From assembly GCA_001940645.1 (NCBI GenBank), contig MDVS01000117.1:1-64000 (forward strand): a DNA stretch of 64,000 nucleotides, read 5' to 3'. The notes under the pieces are model-generated. The model had not been told where the DNA came from and did not search any database. It saw nothing but the letters and a program-made list of their open reading frames with translations. Below are positions 28,968-37,607 of the stretch, piece after piece. The first letter of the stretch is position 1; each line of letters starts with the position of its first letter. The stretch is from Candidatus Heimdallarchaeota archaeon LC_3 (GTDB lineage Archaea > Asgardarchaeota > Heimdallarchaeia > Hodarchaeales > LC-3). Both the position numbers and the translations under genes were made by a program.

Positions 28968-29014
28968 TTAAAGAAAATGAAACAAGAAAACATCTGAGAA
29001 AAAATAAATTGACT

Positions 29015-30268
29015 TTAATAAAAATTATGTTTTTTCTTTATTAACTCATTTTTTTTGTCAAATGCAAAAATTATTTGCTCAGGTAAATCATTTTGAACTA
29101 GAACATGTGCGCCTACAATAGATTTGTCATATAACTTTATTCCTGGCATTAATGAGGAATTAATACCTGTTTTAACATTCATTCCAGTTATTATACCTAA
29201 TTTTCTTCTTTTAGAATCTATTTGTTTATTTAAAATACTCATTTTTATTGTTTTATTATGAAAAGCAAGATTAGCTGTTTTAGATCCAGCTCCAAAGTTA
29301 TTTTTCGGTCCTATGATTGAATCACCTATATAAGATAAATGACCAATGTGAGTATCTTTCAATATAATTGAATTCTTTATTTCTACACTTTGACCAATTT
29401 TTACATGTTCACCAATGTAAGTATTTCCTCTGAGAAAGCAATTAGGTCCTATAACGGCTCCCTTTGAAATGTAAACAGGACCATTAATGTAAACTCCCGA
29501 TAGAATTCTTGCTCCAGATTCAACAACAAGATTTCCATTTATTGTCACACCTTGTTCTACCTCTCCAGCTGTTAAAGAAGACATTTTTGGCATTAGAAGT
29601 TCGTTTGCATTGATAAAGTGCCAAGGAAAATCAATAGATACTAATTGAAAAAAATCAATTTCATGAAAAACTACTTTTTTAGGAATTGAAATGAATTGTT
29701 CTTTATTATGAGTATAAAGTATCTTAATAAGTTGTGGAAGAAAATCTTTTATAAAAACTGAAGGAAAATATATTAAACTTATTCTTGGATCAGAAGGATG
29801 ATTATTTAATCCCTTATTGATCCTTATCCTACTATTATCTTTTTTTTCATAGCTAAAATAAGAGATAGAATTAAAAACAGCTTTCCCTGACGATTCAAGG
29901 CTTCCAAAAATTTGGAATGAATTTCTGTTTTTTTCAATAAGTTCTCTTATGTTATTCAACAAATCTGAAGAAAATACCGTTTCTCCTAGAAAAACAATCA
30001 AATCTGAATTAGAAGTTCTAATAAATTCATTTAATTCATTTAATTTATTGATTTGCTTTATAGTGACAGATTCAGATTTTTTATTATCTATATTGATTTT
30101 TTCATTAGCATTTATTCTGTAAATAGTTAGATTTTCACTTTTCAACGTTCTGGATGAATTTATTGCAAGTTCAAATAAATTAATACCTGCAATAGCTATA
30201 TTTGAGACAAAAGAGTCTAAGGGTTTTAATGATTCTGGATTTGTGAACAAAGCTAAGGAAGAGATCAT
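29015..30268 (-). CDS. GlmU-like protein with degenerate nucleotidyltransferase and intact beta-helix domain
   Basis: The product (417 residues) has the layout of archaeal bifunctional sugar-1-phosphate nucleotidyltransferase/acetyltransferases. From about residue 230 a left-handed beta helix of hexapeptide repeats is clear, including VKIGQSVEIKNS, YIGDSIIGPKNNFGAGSKTANL and GRRKLG-like KRRKLGIITGMNVKTGINSS, the acetyltransferase part. The N-terminal half lacks the glycine-rich LAAGxGTR loop that binds the nucleotide; the matching region reads LALFTNPESLKPL. So the acyltransferase may work while the nucleotidyltransferase probably does not. It is divergent from pgk, sharing a 205-base promoter region. 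Confidence 0.78.
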   Translation of the reverse strand: MISSLALFTNPESLKPLDSFVSNIAIAGINLFELAINSSRTLKSENLTIYRINANEKINIDNKKSESVTIKQINKLNELNEFIRTSNSDLIVFLGETVFSSDLLNNIRELIEKNRNSFQIFGSLESSGKAVFNSISYFSYEKKDNSRIRINKGLNNHPSDPRISLIYFPSVFIKDFLPQLIKILYTHNKEQFISIPKKVVFHEIDFFQLVSIDFPWHFINANELLMPKMSSLTAGEVEQGVTINGNLVVESGARILSGVYINGPVYISKGAVIGPNCFLRGNTYIGEHVKIGQSVEIKNSIILKDTHIGHLSYIGDSIIGPKNNFGAGSKTANLAFHNKTIKMSILNKQIDSKRRKLGIITGMNVKTGINSSLMPGIKLYDKSIVGAHVLVQNDLPEQIIFAFDKKNELIKKKHNFY

Positions 30269-30473
30269 TTTTAGTCTTACTTACCTTGAGATTATGATTC
30301 TGATAAAAAATATTTATATTAATACTAGCACCATATTGGTAAAAGATATTTACTATTTTTTGTATGGCGTTTACCTCCTAACTCTTATGAACACACACTA
30401 TTAAAGTTGAAATCGAATGAAAAAGTTTCAAAACACTAATACTAAACTAATTTTAGCAAGTAGATGAAATTAG

Positions 30474-31667
30474 ATGCTCAATAAGAAAACCATTAAGGAT
30501 ATTGATATTAAAAACAAACGTATCTTAGTACGTGTTGATTTTAACGTTCCATTGGATCAAAATCTTTCAATTACTGATCCTTTAAGAATAACAGCTGCAT
30601 TACCGACAATAAAATATCTAATAGCTAATGGAGCTAAGGTCATTTTAATGTCTCATCTTGGTCGACCGAAAGGAAAAGTCATAGAAACATTAAGAATGAG
30701 ACCAATATATGAATATTTGAAAACAAATATTGATTTTCCTGTTTTTTATGCTTCTGATTGCATTGGAGAAGAAGTGAGACAAACTACAGATAAAATAAAT
30801 CCTAGCGAGATTCTATTACTTGAAAATTTACGATTCCATATTGGAGAAGAAAAAAATGATCCCGAATTTGTGAAAGAGCTGGTAAAATTAGGAGAAATTT
30901 ATGTCAATGATGCTTTTGGTACTGCTCATAGAGCTCATGCTTCAACAGAAGGAATTGCTCACTATTTACCCTCTGTAGCAGGATTTTTAGTTGAAAAAGA
31001 AATAAATTATTTAGAAAATACGGTGAAAAATCCCCAACGACCGTTCGTTGCAATTCTGGGAGGAAAAAAAGTTTCAGATAAATTACCTGTAATAAGGGAA
31101 TTGATGAAAAAAGTTGACACGATTTTATTTGGTGGAGGAATGGTTTATACTTTTTTCAAAGCAATGAACAAAGAAATTGGATCTTCTATCTTAGATGAGC
31201 CCGGTATAAATATTGCTAAAGAAATTATGGAATTGGCTAAAGAACAAAACAAAACTTTTGTTTTTCCCCCTGATATTATTATAGCGGATAGTTTTAGTGA
31301 GAATGCAAATGTTTCAGTCTGTAACATAGATGATGGGATACCTGATGGTTGGCAAGGGCTTGATATTGGTCCAATAAGCATTGAGAAATTTGAAAAATAT
31401 ATTAACACAGCTAAAACAATTTTATGGAATGGTCCTGTAGGAGTTTTTGAGTTAAAGCCTTTTTCTCAAGGTTCAAAAGCAATAGCAAAAAAAATTGCAG
31501 CTAATAAAAATTTAATATCAATTATAGGTGGAGGAGATACTGCATCCGCTGTTAAAGCTTTTGGATTAGCTGATAAAATGTCTCATATTAGTACTGGAGG
31601 AGGAGCAGCACTAGAACTACTGGAAGGAAAAAATTTACCAGGCATATCAATATTAGAAGACAAGTAA
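30474..31667 (+). CDS. pgk: Phosphoglycerate kinase
   Basis: The product (397 residues) transfers phosphate between 1,3-bisphosphoglycerate and ADP in glycolysis or gluconeogenesis. Signatures include RVDFNVPLD, SHLGRPKG, ENLRFHIGEEKND, the hinge/ATP region FVAILGGKK, and the C-terminal nucleotide loop IIGGGDTASAV followed by HISTGGGAALELLEGK. Length is normal. It is a single-gene unit. Confidence 0.96.
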   Translation: MLNKKTIKDIDIKNKRILVRVDFNVPLDQNLSITDPLRITAALPTIKYLIANGAKVILMSHLGRPKGKVIETLRMRPIYEYLKTNIDFPVFYASDCIGEEVRQTTDKINPSEILLLENLRFHIGEEKNDPEFVKELVKLGEIYVNDAFGTAHRAHASTEGIAHYLPSVAGFLVEKEINYLENTVKNPQRPFVAILGGKKVSDKLPVIRELMKKVDTILFGGGMVYTFFKAMNKEIGSSILDEPGINIAKEIMELAKEQNKTFVFPPDIIIADSFSENANVSVCNIDDGIPDGWQGLDIGPISIEKFEKYINTAKTILWNGPVGVFELKPFSQGSKAIAKKIAANKNLISIIGGGDTASAVKAFGLADKMSHISTGGGAALELLEGKNLPGISILEDK

Positions 31668-31735
31668 GTAAAAATAAATTTACCTTGTCATTTCTTCCTA
31701 AAACAATGTTATAAAAGTTATTTAATCAATTTTTT

Positions 31736-32689
31736 TCATTTTATAACAAGTTCTGTTAATGGATATATTTTAGAAACTTTATTTAATTTTAAATCTGCCT
31801 GAAACTCTTCAATTGTTTCAATTTTATTAATAAAATGTTTTAATACCTCATAGTCTTCCAATTTAGATGCTGAAACTTCTCCAATCCGCATCCATTGAAG
31901 TTCAGCAGTCATCCAATAAAGAGCTACTGATCCTTGTTCAGGAGGATTAAACGAATAAACAAAGCTTAAGCGAGGTCTTGAATAATTTATAGAAGAACAA
32001 AAAAAAGGATCTATAAGCGGTATTGATAATAATTTTGATCCTGTTTCATTGAAAAACCATTTATAGTTTTCAGGAGAGAATTCTTCTGGAAAATCATCAA
32101 TAGAAGGATCAAAAGTCTTTTCTTCCTTCCTTAAATTGTCACCAAAAGATTTTTTACCAGCAAATTTTATTTTTTCTTGAAATTTATATGATTTCTTCTT
32201 TTTAATGGGTGATTTTCTTTCTTTATCAAAAAGGTCAGCTGCAGTAGATAAAGACAATGGAGTTTCTGAGGCTTTAAATTTTGTTTTTGGATTCCATTTT
32301 TTGTAGGAAGGACATCCGCGAATTGAAATGTCTGCAGCTTTACTCAGTAGACTTAATACAATTGAAGGTGTATCACTAATTAAGATCTTCTTATTAATTG
32401 AAGCAACTTTGAAATTACCAGAAAACTTTGCTTGAATTCCTGGATGTGCAAAAGCTATAAAATAATCAGAAGTTGAATAAGCTGTACTAGTACTTGAAAG
32501 CAATATTTGGATAGAATTCAAATCGTCTGCTAGTTCTATAGATAGAACTGATTTCTTTTTGTTATTAAAATCATCAATAACATCCCAGTTAAGTAAATCT
32601 CCTTCAACCATGCAAGATGGGAACTCATTTTTACCAGACTTAATGGATGTAAGAAGACCACTAACAGAAATTGTTTTCATCAATTTCAT
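31736..32689 (-). CDS. Unrecognised 317-residue protein
   Basis: I do not recognise this protein. The first 120 residues look like mixed beta sheet. Residues 125-205 are rich in Lys, Ser and Phe and may be a linker. The final 115 residues contain several aromatic segments, including SVALYWMTAELQW, that look like another folded domain. No catalytic or membrane motif is visible. It stands alone, converging on pgk. Base composition matches its neighbours, so it is probably a real lineage-restricted gene. Confidence 0.6.
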   Translation of the reverse strand: MKLMKTISVSGLLTSIKSGKNEFPSCMVEGDLLNWDVIDDFNNKKKSVLSIELADDLNSIQILLSSTSTAYSTSDYFIAFAHPGIQAKFSGNFKVASINKKILISDTPSIVLSLLSKAADISIRGCPSYKKWNPKTKFKASETPLSLSTAADLFDKERKSPIKKKKSYKFQEKIKFAGKKSFGDNLRKEEKTFDPSIDDFPEEFSPENYKWFFNETGSKLLSIPLIDPFFCSSINYSRPRLSFVYSFNPPEQGSVALYWMTAELQWMRIGEVSASKLEDYEVLKHFINKIETIEEFQADLKLNKVSKIYPLTELVIK

Positions 32690-32932
32690 AAAGAATTCGC
32701 TCTATAAAAAAATTGAGACGACTTGAATAAATATTAAGTAAATTAATACATTCCAATTTTTTCTATTTTTAATTCTGAAGTACTTTTATAAAAAACCAAT
32801 TCTAATTTAGAATAATTGTAAATTATAATAAATAATAAATTCATATACATTCTTATAATATAAGGAGTAATTTGTAAAAACTCCAATAAACGTAGTCATT
32901 TTTATTAATAAAGACATAAAGGTGTAAAAAAT

Positions 32933-33352
32933 ATGCCATCGTTAAAAGGAACAAAAACTGAAGAAAATTTAAAAGAAGGTTTTGCTGGGGAATCCCAGGC
33001 AAACCGGAGATATCTTTATTTTGCTCAAAAAGCCGATGTTGAAGGTTATCCAGATGTATCTGCTTTATTTAGATCTGTGGCCGAAGGAGAAACCGGTCAT
33101 GCATTTGGACACTTTGAATTTCTTGAGGAAACCGGTGATCCCGCTACTGGAAAACCCTTTGGAGATACAAAAAGCAATCTGGAATCCGCTGTCGCAGGTG
33201 AAACATATGAATACACTCAAATGTATCCTGGGTTCGCTAAAGCAGCTAGAGAAGAGGGATTTGACAAAGTAGCTGAATGGTTTGAAGTTTTAGCAAAAGC
33301 TGAAAAAGCTCATGCAGCACGTTATGGCGACGCTCTTAAAAACAACTTTTAA
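32933..33352 (+). CDS. Rubrerythrin (erythrin-type, no rubredoxin domain)
   Basis: The product (139 residues) is a four-helix ferritin-like di-iron protein. Metal ligands are visible as Glu in AGESQANRRY, the ExxH in GETGHAFGHFEF, Glu in AGETYEY and ExxH in KAEKAHAARY. It lacks the C-terminal rubredoxin domain of classical rubrerythrins, like sulerythrins. Such proteins reduce hydrogen peroxide. A GGTG motif precedes the ATG. Its codon use is somewhat less A+T-biased than average, suggesting high expression. A decayed copy of its 3' end lies 380 bases downstream. Confidence 0.92.
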   Translation: MPSLKGTKTEENLKEGFAGESQANRRYLYFAQKADVEGYPDVSALFRSVAEGETGHAFGHFEFLEETGDPATGKPFGDTKSNLESAVAGETYEYTQMYPGFAKAAREEGFDKVAEWFEVLAKAEKAHAARYGDALKNNF

Positions 33353-33373
33353 ATTACTAGATTACTTGAGCAT

Positions 33374-33391
33374 TTCTCTCTTTTTCTTTTT
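33374..33391 (+). terminator. T-rich tract after rubrerythrin
   Basis: A pyrimidine-rich run (TCTCTCTTTTTCTTTTTC) 20 bases after the rubrerythrin stop resembles archaeal U-tract terminators. A similar T/C pattern is partly kept after the rubrerythrin remnant downstream. Confidence 0.4.
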
Positions 33392-33530
33392 CAAGATTAT
33401 TTTACAAATATAAATTATTTAGAAATTAATGAATCATTGATAAATTTATGTTTAAGGCATTGTAAGAATATCATCCATTTGTCCAATCACCTTAGGATTA
33501 AAATTTAATAGATTTTTAGATCAAAAATTC

Positions 33531-33552
33531 TTTGTTTCATTTGAAACATTTT
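33531..33552. repeat. Palindrome-containing 22-mer, copy 1
   Basis: This copy contains GTTTCA-TT-TGAAAC, a six-base inverted repeat around two bases, within tttgtttcatttgaaacatttt. The identical 22 bases occur again at 35455-35476. It could be a regulator site or a trace of a small mobile sequence. Confidence 0.6.
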
Positions 33553-33730
33553 TTGGGTCTTAGTTTTTTCCGACTTACAGGTCTCTTATAACTTCTCCTT
33601 TTTTAATTAATTTGCATTATCATAATAGATTCAATAAATTGCATTTAATATTTTTCTGGAGAACTAATCCCAAGACCTGCAAGTTAATATCTCGAGATTT
33701 AAAGAAATATTATGTGTTAAGATAGCGCTA

Positions 33731-33838
33731 GAAAAGTTATTTGACAGGATAGCATGTTTTGAGGTTTTAGCTAAAACTGAAAAGTTTTTGCTCCTCGTTA
33801 CGGCGATACTCCTAAAAACAATTTTTAAATTACTAAAT
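33731..33838 (+). pseudogene. Decayed 3' fragment of a second rubrerythrin gene
   Basis: About 105 bases align with the last 35 codons of the rubrerythrin gene (around 33251-33352). Shared blocks include tttgaca, gaggttttagc against gaagttttagc, cgttacggcgatactc against cgttatggcgacgctc, and aaaaacaatttttaaattacta against aaaaacaacttttaaattacta. Small deletions destroy the frame, and no upstream part remains. Similarity continues some 20 bases past the stop codon. It shows an old duplication followed by loss. Confidence 0.8.
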
Positions 33839-34002
33839 TAACCAAAATTTGGTCTCTTTTCAATATTATACTATTTTTAACATAAATAAAATATCAAATT
33901 ATTATATTGATAATTTTTTGTTTATTTCAGAAAAAATTGTTAAAATTTATTTCAATTTAAGCATCAGTAAGAAAATTGAGCGGAATTACGGAAAAAAAAA
34001 GA

Positions 34003-34102
34003 CGAGCGCAGTGGGATTCGAACCCACGGCTTACAGGTACCTTTATTTTCAAACAAAGAAAATATAAAAGCCTGTTACGCTACCTGGCTGCGTCATGCGC
34101 CC
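34003..34102 (-). tRNA. tRNA-Lys (UUU) with intron in the anticodon loop
   Basis: Acceptor arms GGGCGCA and TGCGCTC pair with one wobble. The T arm is GTGGG-TTCGAAT-CCCAC. The anticodon stem ACAGG/CCTGT encloses 33 bases: a seven-base loop CTTTTAA with anticodon TTT, plus an intron of about 26 bases. The intron is placed after position 37, the usual archaeal site, and contains a TATTTTC/GAAAATA hairpin. The mature length is 74 bases. CCA is not encoded. Confidence 0.88.
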
Positions 34103-34344
34103 TCGATTTGTGATTATTCACTAAAATCATCTATTTTCTTGTTAATAAAAAAATTACCTTGTATTATTTATTAATCAGTTAAGTATCAAAATTTTTCTTG
34201 TTTCTTCTATTTCTTACTAGATTTCATAAATGGTTTAAATATTACTAAAAATGCATCTATTGTCTGCTTCAGAATCTAAAGCAATTTTTACAACACAATA
34301 GGCTACAATTTTAACTTTAAATACATTTTAGAGGTGTTTTTTTC

Positions 34345-34842
34345 TTGACGACTAAAATTCTTATTATGGGAGCAGCTGGGCGCGATTTTCATAACTTTAA
34401 TACATTTTTTAGAGAAAATAAAAACTATCAGGTAGTGTGCTTTACAGCCACTCAAATTCCAGATATTGCAGGTAGGAATTACCCACCAGAGCTATCTGGT
34501 CCATTGTATCCCGAAGGAATTCCTATTTATGATGAAGCAGATTTAGAAGATTTAATCACTAAACATGAAATTGATCAGGTTATTTTAGCTTATAGTGACC
34601 TTCCCCATGTTCTTGTTATGCAAAAAGCTTCAAGAATATTGAAACAGACAGATTTTAGATTAATGGGATATCCTAATACGAGTATTAAATCGAAATTGCC
34701 AGTTATTTCTGTTTGTGCAGTTCGTACAGGTGCTGGAAAAAGTCAAACTACTAGAAAAATTGGTAAAATTCTTCGTGATCATGGAAAAAGGGTAGCAGTT
34801 ATCCGTCACCCTAATGGATATCCAAGAACTAACCTATTATAA
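34345..34842 (+). CDS. Truncated copy of the cyclic-2,3-diphosphoglycerate-synthetase-like gene
   Basis: The 165-residue product matches the first 155 or so residues of the 36110 gene at high identity and then ends early. It keeps the N-terminal domain (GAAGRDFHNFNTFF) and the P-loop RTGAGKSQTTRKIG but lacks the whole C-terminal two thirds. The final eight residues are unrelated to the full protein. The start is a TTG with GAGGTG upstream. An intact frame, start and binding site mean it may still be translated, but an enzyme function is unlikely. It could be a recent pseudogene. Confidence 0.75.
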   Translation: MTTKILIMGAAGRDFHNFNTFFRENKNYQVVCFTATQIPDIAGRNYPPELSGPLYPEGIPIYDEADLEDLITKHEIDQVILAYSDLPHVLVMQKASRILKQTDFRLMGYPNTSIKSKLPVISVCAVRTGAGKSQTTRKIGKILRDHGKRVAVIRHPNGYPRTNLL

Positions 34843-35222
34843 ACCTCAATATAATTGATCTGTATTTTTATTTTTTCTTTCTCTTCTAAGACTGTGTCCA
34901 TATAAACACCATCCATTATATTAATAGAATGATTGCTTATAAGGACATGAATATTTTAGATGACTGAAAATGAAAAAAAGAAGTGATTTATAAGTTTTTA
35001 ATAGAATCAGTTATAAAATAATTGGTTATAACGAGTTATAGCATATTAAGAATTTAGGATTATATCTCTCTCGTTTTTTAGATGAGAAATTATTGACGCG
35101 ACCTTTTTGATCTGATCCATAATTCAATCTTTTGAATAAGAAATAACCGTCTCATTTATTATGAAACTATGCATTATTTTTCATTTTATAAAACTCCTAA
35201 TGTCATAATACGCTATAATATT

Positions 35223-35369
35223 ATGATAACAAGAGTATATAAGCACCCCAACAATAAAATGACTAAAAAAGGAAGAAATAGATATATTAGTGTTACAATA
35301 ACTGAATGGAACCAGTATTTGAACGTATTAAAGAATGAGAATCATTTGGTTCAAATAGTGATGGAATGA
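35223..35369 (+). CDS. Possible 48-residue protein
   Basis: A short frame beginning MITRVYKHPNNKMTKKG and including ISVTITEWNQYLNVLKNEN. It is basic at the start and could fold as a small DNA-binding unit, but no family is recognised. It sits in a stretch full of gene remnants, so it may be chance. An A+T-rich TATA-like sequence lies just upstream. Confidence 0.25.
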   Translation: MITRVYKHPNNKMTKKGRNRYISVTITEWNQYLNVLKNENHLVQIVME

Positions 35370-35397
35370 AGATAAATTCTTTGAAATTTTTATCTTG

Positions 35398-35447
35398 TTT
35401 AGGGAAAATACAGAAAATGTGTTGCTGTTATTCGTCATCCAATGAGT
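35398..35447 (+). pseudogene. Remnant of a third cyclic-2,3-diphosphoglycerate-synthetase-like copy
   Basis: In one frame this reads KCVAVIRHPMS, matching the segment KKVAILRHPMP of the 36110 gene and KRVAVIRHP of the 34345 gene, just after the P-loop. The bases before it (agggaaaatacagaa) match agagaaaatgggaag. No other part of the gene is nearby, so it is a leftover of a copy or of the missing 3' portion of the truncated gene. Confidence 0.65.
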
Positions 35448-35454
35448 CATGTTT

Positions 35455-35476
35455 TTTGTTTCATTTGAAACATTTT
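35455..35476. repeat. Palindrome-containing 22-mer, copy 2
   Basis: Identical to the 22 bases at 33531-33552, with the same GTTTCA-TT-TGAAAC inverted repeat. It begins eight bases after the gene remnant at 35398. Confidence 0.6.
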
Positions 35477-35587
35477 ATGAAATGAAGAAAAAAGAAGAAA
35501 ATCAACCGACAAAATTAAATAAATGATAATTGGAGACACTTTTACAATAAATTTAATGTGTATTTGTAACATCTACGCGACTTTTTC

Positions 35588-36015
35588 TTAATATAATTCT
35601 TCGTTCACAGAAGTTATACTAATTTCAAGTCCAAATTCTCTGAAAATAGTCTTAATAAACATAAATTCAGTTTGTCGAATACTTATCTCTGTTAAACAAT
35701 ATTCAAAATTATTATTGAACTCATTAAGGATATTTTTAATGATTACTAACCTATCTTGAGGAATAAGAAAGGATTCCTCTCGAAAATGTTCATCAATTTT
35801 ATTTAGAGGAAATTTGGTTTCAATGTTTGTAAGATAATTTTCTTTGAGATAATACTTTTCTTTTTGATCCTGAGTTTCCTTTAAGTCTGAATAGAAATTA
35901 ATGGAAAATCGAAAGTGTCCTTATCATAAAGAAGCGCAATTATGAAAGGAATAAATTTTAATTTTGAATAAGTAGTACAATCTAGTTGACAAATGAATTC
36001 ACTAAGAAAATTTTA
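35588..36015 (-). pseudogene. Broken minus-strand reading frame of unknown family
   Basis: Two open stretches follow one another in different frames. The upstream one (from about 36012) contains FICQLDCTTYSKLKFIPFI and LLYDKDTFDFPLIS. The downstream one contains SDLKETQDQKEKYYLKENYL, FREESFLIPQDRLVIIKN and ends TSVNEELY at a stop at 35588. Neither has a credible start codon and a one-base shift near 35900 joins them. Composition looks coding. I do not recognise the family. Confidence 0.4.
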
Positions 36016-36109
36016 TTTATCTAGAAAAAAGTTCTGTATAATATGGAATATTAACAATATAATAGAACACAATTTTGACTCTAAATAAGTTATAAAGATG
36101 TTTTTTTAC

Positions 36110-37423
36110 TTGGCAATTAAAATTATTATTATGGGAGCAGCTGGGCGCGATTTTCATAACTTTAATACTTTTTTCCGAAATAACGAATCTTATCAAGTGG
36201 TATGCTTTACAGCTACGCAAATTCCTGATATAGCGGAAAGGAAATATCCACCGGAATTATCTGGACCACTGTATCCTGAAGGAATTCAAATATACGATGA
36301 AACAGAATTAATAAACTTGATTACAAAACATGAAATTGATCAGGTGGTTTTGGCTTACAGCGATCTTCCACACGTCAAGTTAATGCAAAAAGCATCAAGA
36401 ATATTGATGCATACAGATTTTAGGTTAATGGGTTACCCTAACACGAGTATTAAATCAAAATTGCCAGTTATCTCTATATGTGCTGTAAGGACAGGAGCGG
36501 GAAAAAGCCAGACAACGAGGAAGATAGGGAGGATTCTAAGAGAAAATGGGAAGAAGGTGGCCATTCTGAGGCACCCAATGCCATATGGAGATCTCTCCAA
36601 ACAGATTTGGCAACGATTTGGTGAATTAGCAGATTTAGACAAACATAAATGCACTATTGAAGAGCGTGAAGAATATGAACCCCACATTATAGAAGGAAAT
36701 CTTGTTTTTGCTGGTGTTGATTATAAAAAAATACTTGAGGAAGCTGAAAAAGAAGTAGATATTATTATATGGGATGGAGGAAATAATGATTTTTCTTTCT
36801 ACAAATCCGATTTAACCTTTACCATTGTTGATCCCTATAGACCCAACCATGAAATTACCTATTATCCTGGACAAACTAATTTAGGTCTAGCAGATGTTGT
36901 GATCGTTAATAAGGTTAATACTGCACCAAAAGAAGGAATTGAAACAGTATTGAAAAATATTCAAATTGAGAATCCTGGTGTTCACATAATCAAAGCTGAT
37001 TCTAAAATTACTGTTGATAATCCTGACTTAATTAAAGGTAAAACTGTGTTAGTTGTAGAAGATGGTCCTACCTTAACACATGGCGGTATGAAAATTGGTG
37101 CTGGGATAATTGCTGCTGAAAGTCATGGCGCAAAAGAAATAATTGATCCACGTCCCTTTGCAGTGGGATCCATTATTTCAACTTTTGAAAAGTATGACCA
37201 TCTTGATCGTGTTCTTCCAGCAATGGGCTATGGTTCTAAACAGATGCAAGAGTTACAAGAAACAATTGAGAAAGCCTCAGCTGAAGTGGTTGTAATAGGT
37301 ACTCCCATTGATTTACGAAAATTGATAGAGATAACTAAACCTTCTGTAAGAGTAAAATATGATTTAGTTGAAAAAGAAGGTGGAACAATAGAAGAGGTAT
37401 TAAAAAAGAAAGGATTTATTTGA
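36110..37423 (+). CDS. Cyclic 2,3-diphosphoglycerate synthetase-like P-loop protein
   Basis: The product (437 residues) matches the COG2403-type family, annotated as predicted GTPase or cyclic 2,3-diphosphoglycerate synthetase. The N-terminal Rossmann-like part starts MGAAGRDFHNFNTFF. The P-loop RTGAGKSQTTRKIG is near residue 130, followed by RHPMPYGDL and, later, IIWDGGNNDFSFYK and DPYRPNHE. In thermophilic methanogens the enzyme makes a thermoprotectant; in other archaea the role is unproven. I choose the TTG at 36110 because it aligns with the TTG of the truncated copy, whose ribosome-binding GAGGTG corresponds to the AAGATG here. The ATG at 36098 is the alternative. Confidence 0.85.
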   Translation: MAIKIIIMGAAGRDFHNFNTFFRNNESYQVVCFTATQIPDIAERKYPPELSGPLYPEGIQIYDETELINLITKHEIDQVVLAYSDLPHVKLMQKASRILMHTDFRLMGYPNTSIKSKLPVISICAVRTGAGKSQTTRKIGRILRENGKKVAILRHPMPYGDLSKQIWQRFGELADLDKHKCTIEEREEYEPHIIEGNLVFAGVDYKKILEEAEKEVDIIIWDGGNNDFSFYKSDLTFTIVDPYRPNHEITYYPGQTNLGLADVVIVNKVNTAPKEGIETVLKNIQIENPGVHIIKADSKITVDNPDLIKGKTVLVVEDGPTLTHGGMKIGAGIIAAESHGAKEIIDPRPFAVGSIISTFEKYDHLDRVLPAMGYGSKQMQELQETIEKASAEVVVIGTPIDLRKLIEITKPSVRVKYDLVEKEGGTIEEVLKKKGFI

Positions 37424-37607
37424 CATAATAGAAATTTAATACTCTTTCATCTTTTTACCTAATTTTTGTTTTTTATGGAATTTTGTCCACAATTGATTCA
37501 AGTGAATCCTTAAATTGTAGAAATGTTTATTCCATCATAGATTCAAATAATAAATTATAATATCAAATTACCTCAAAACTATTTCTATCTATTCAGGTTT
37601 TCCTATT

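Noticed and set aside
33353..36109. Possible insertion sequence or integrated element explaining the gene remnants
   Set aside because: No transposase, integrase, terminal inverted repeats or target-site duplications are visible. The repeated 22-mer alone is not enough.
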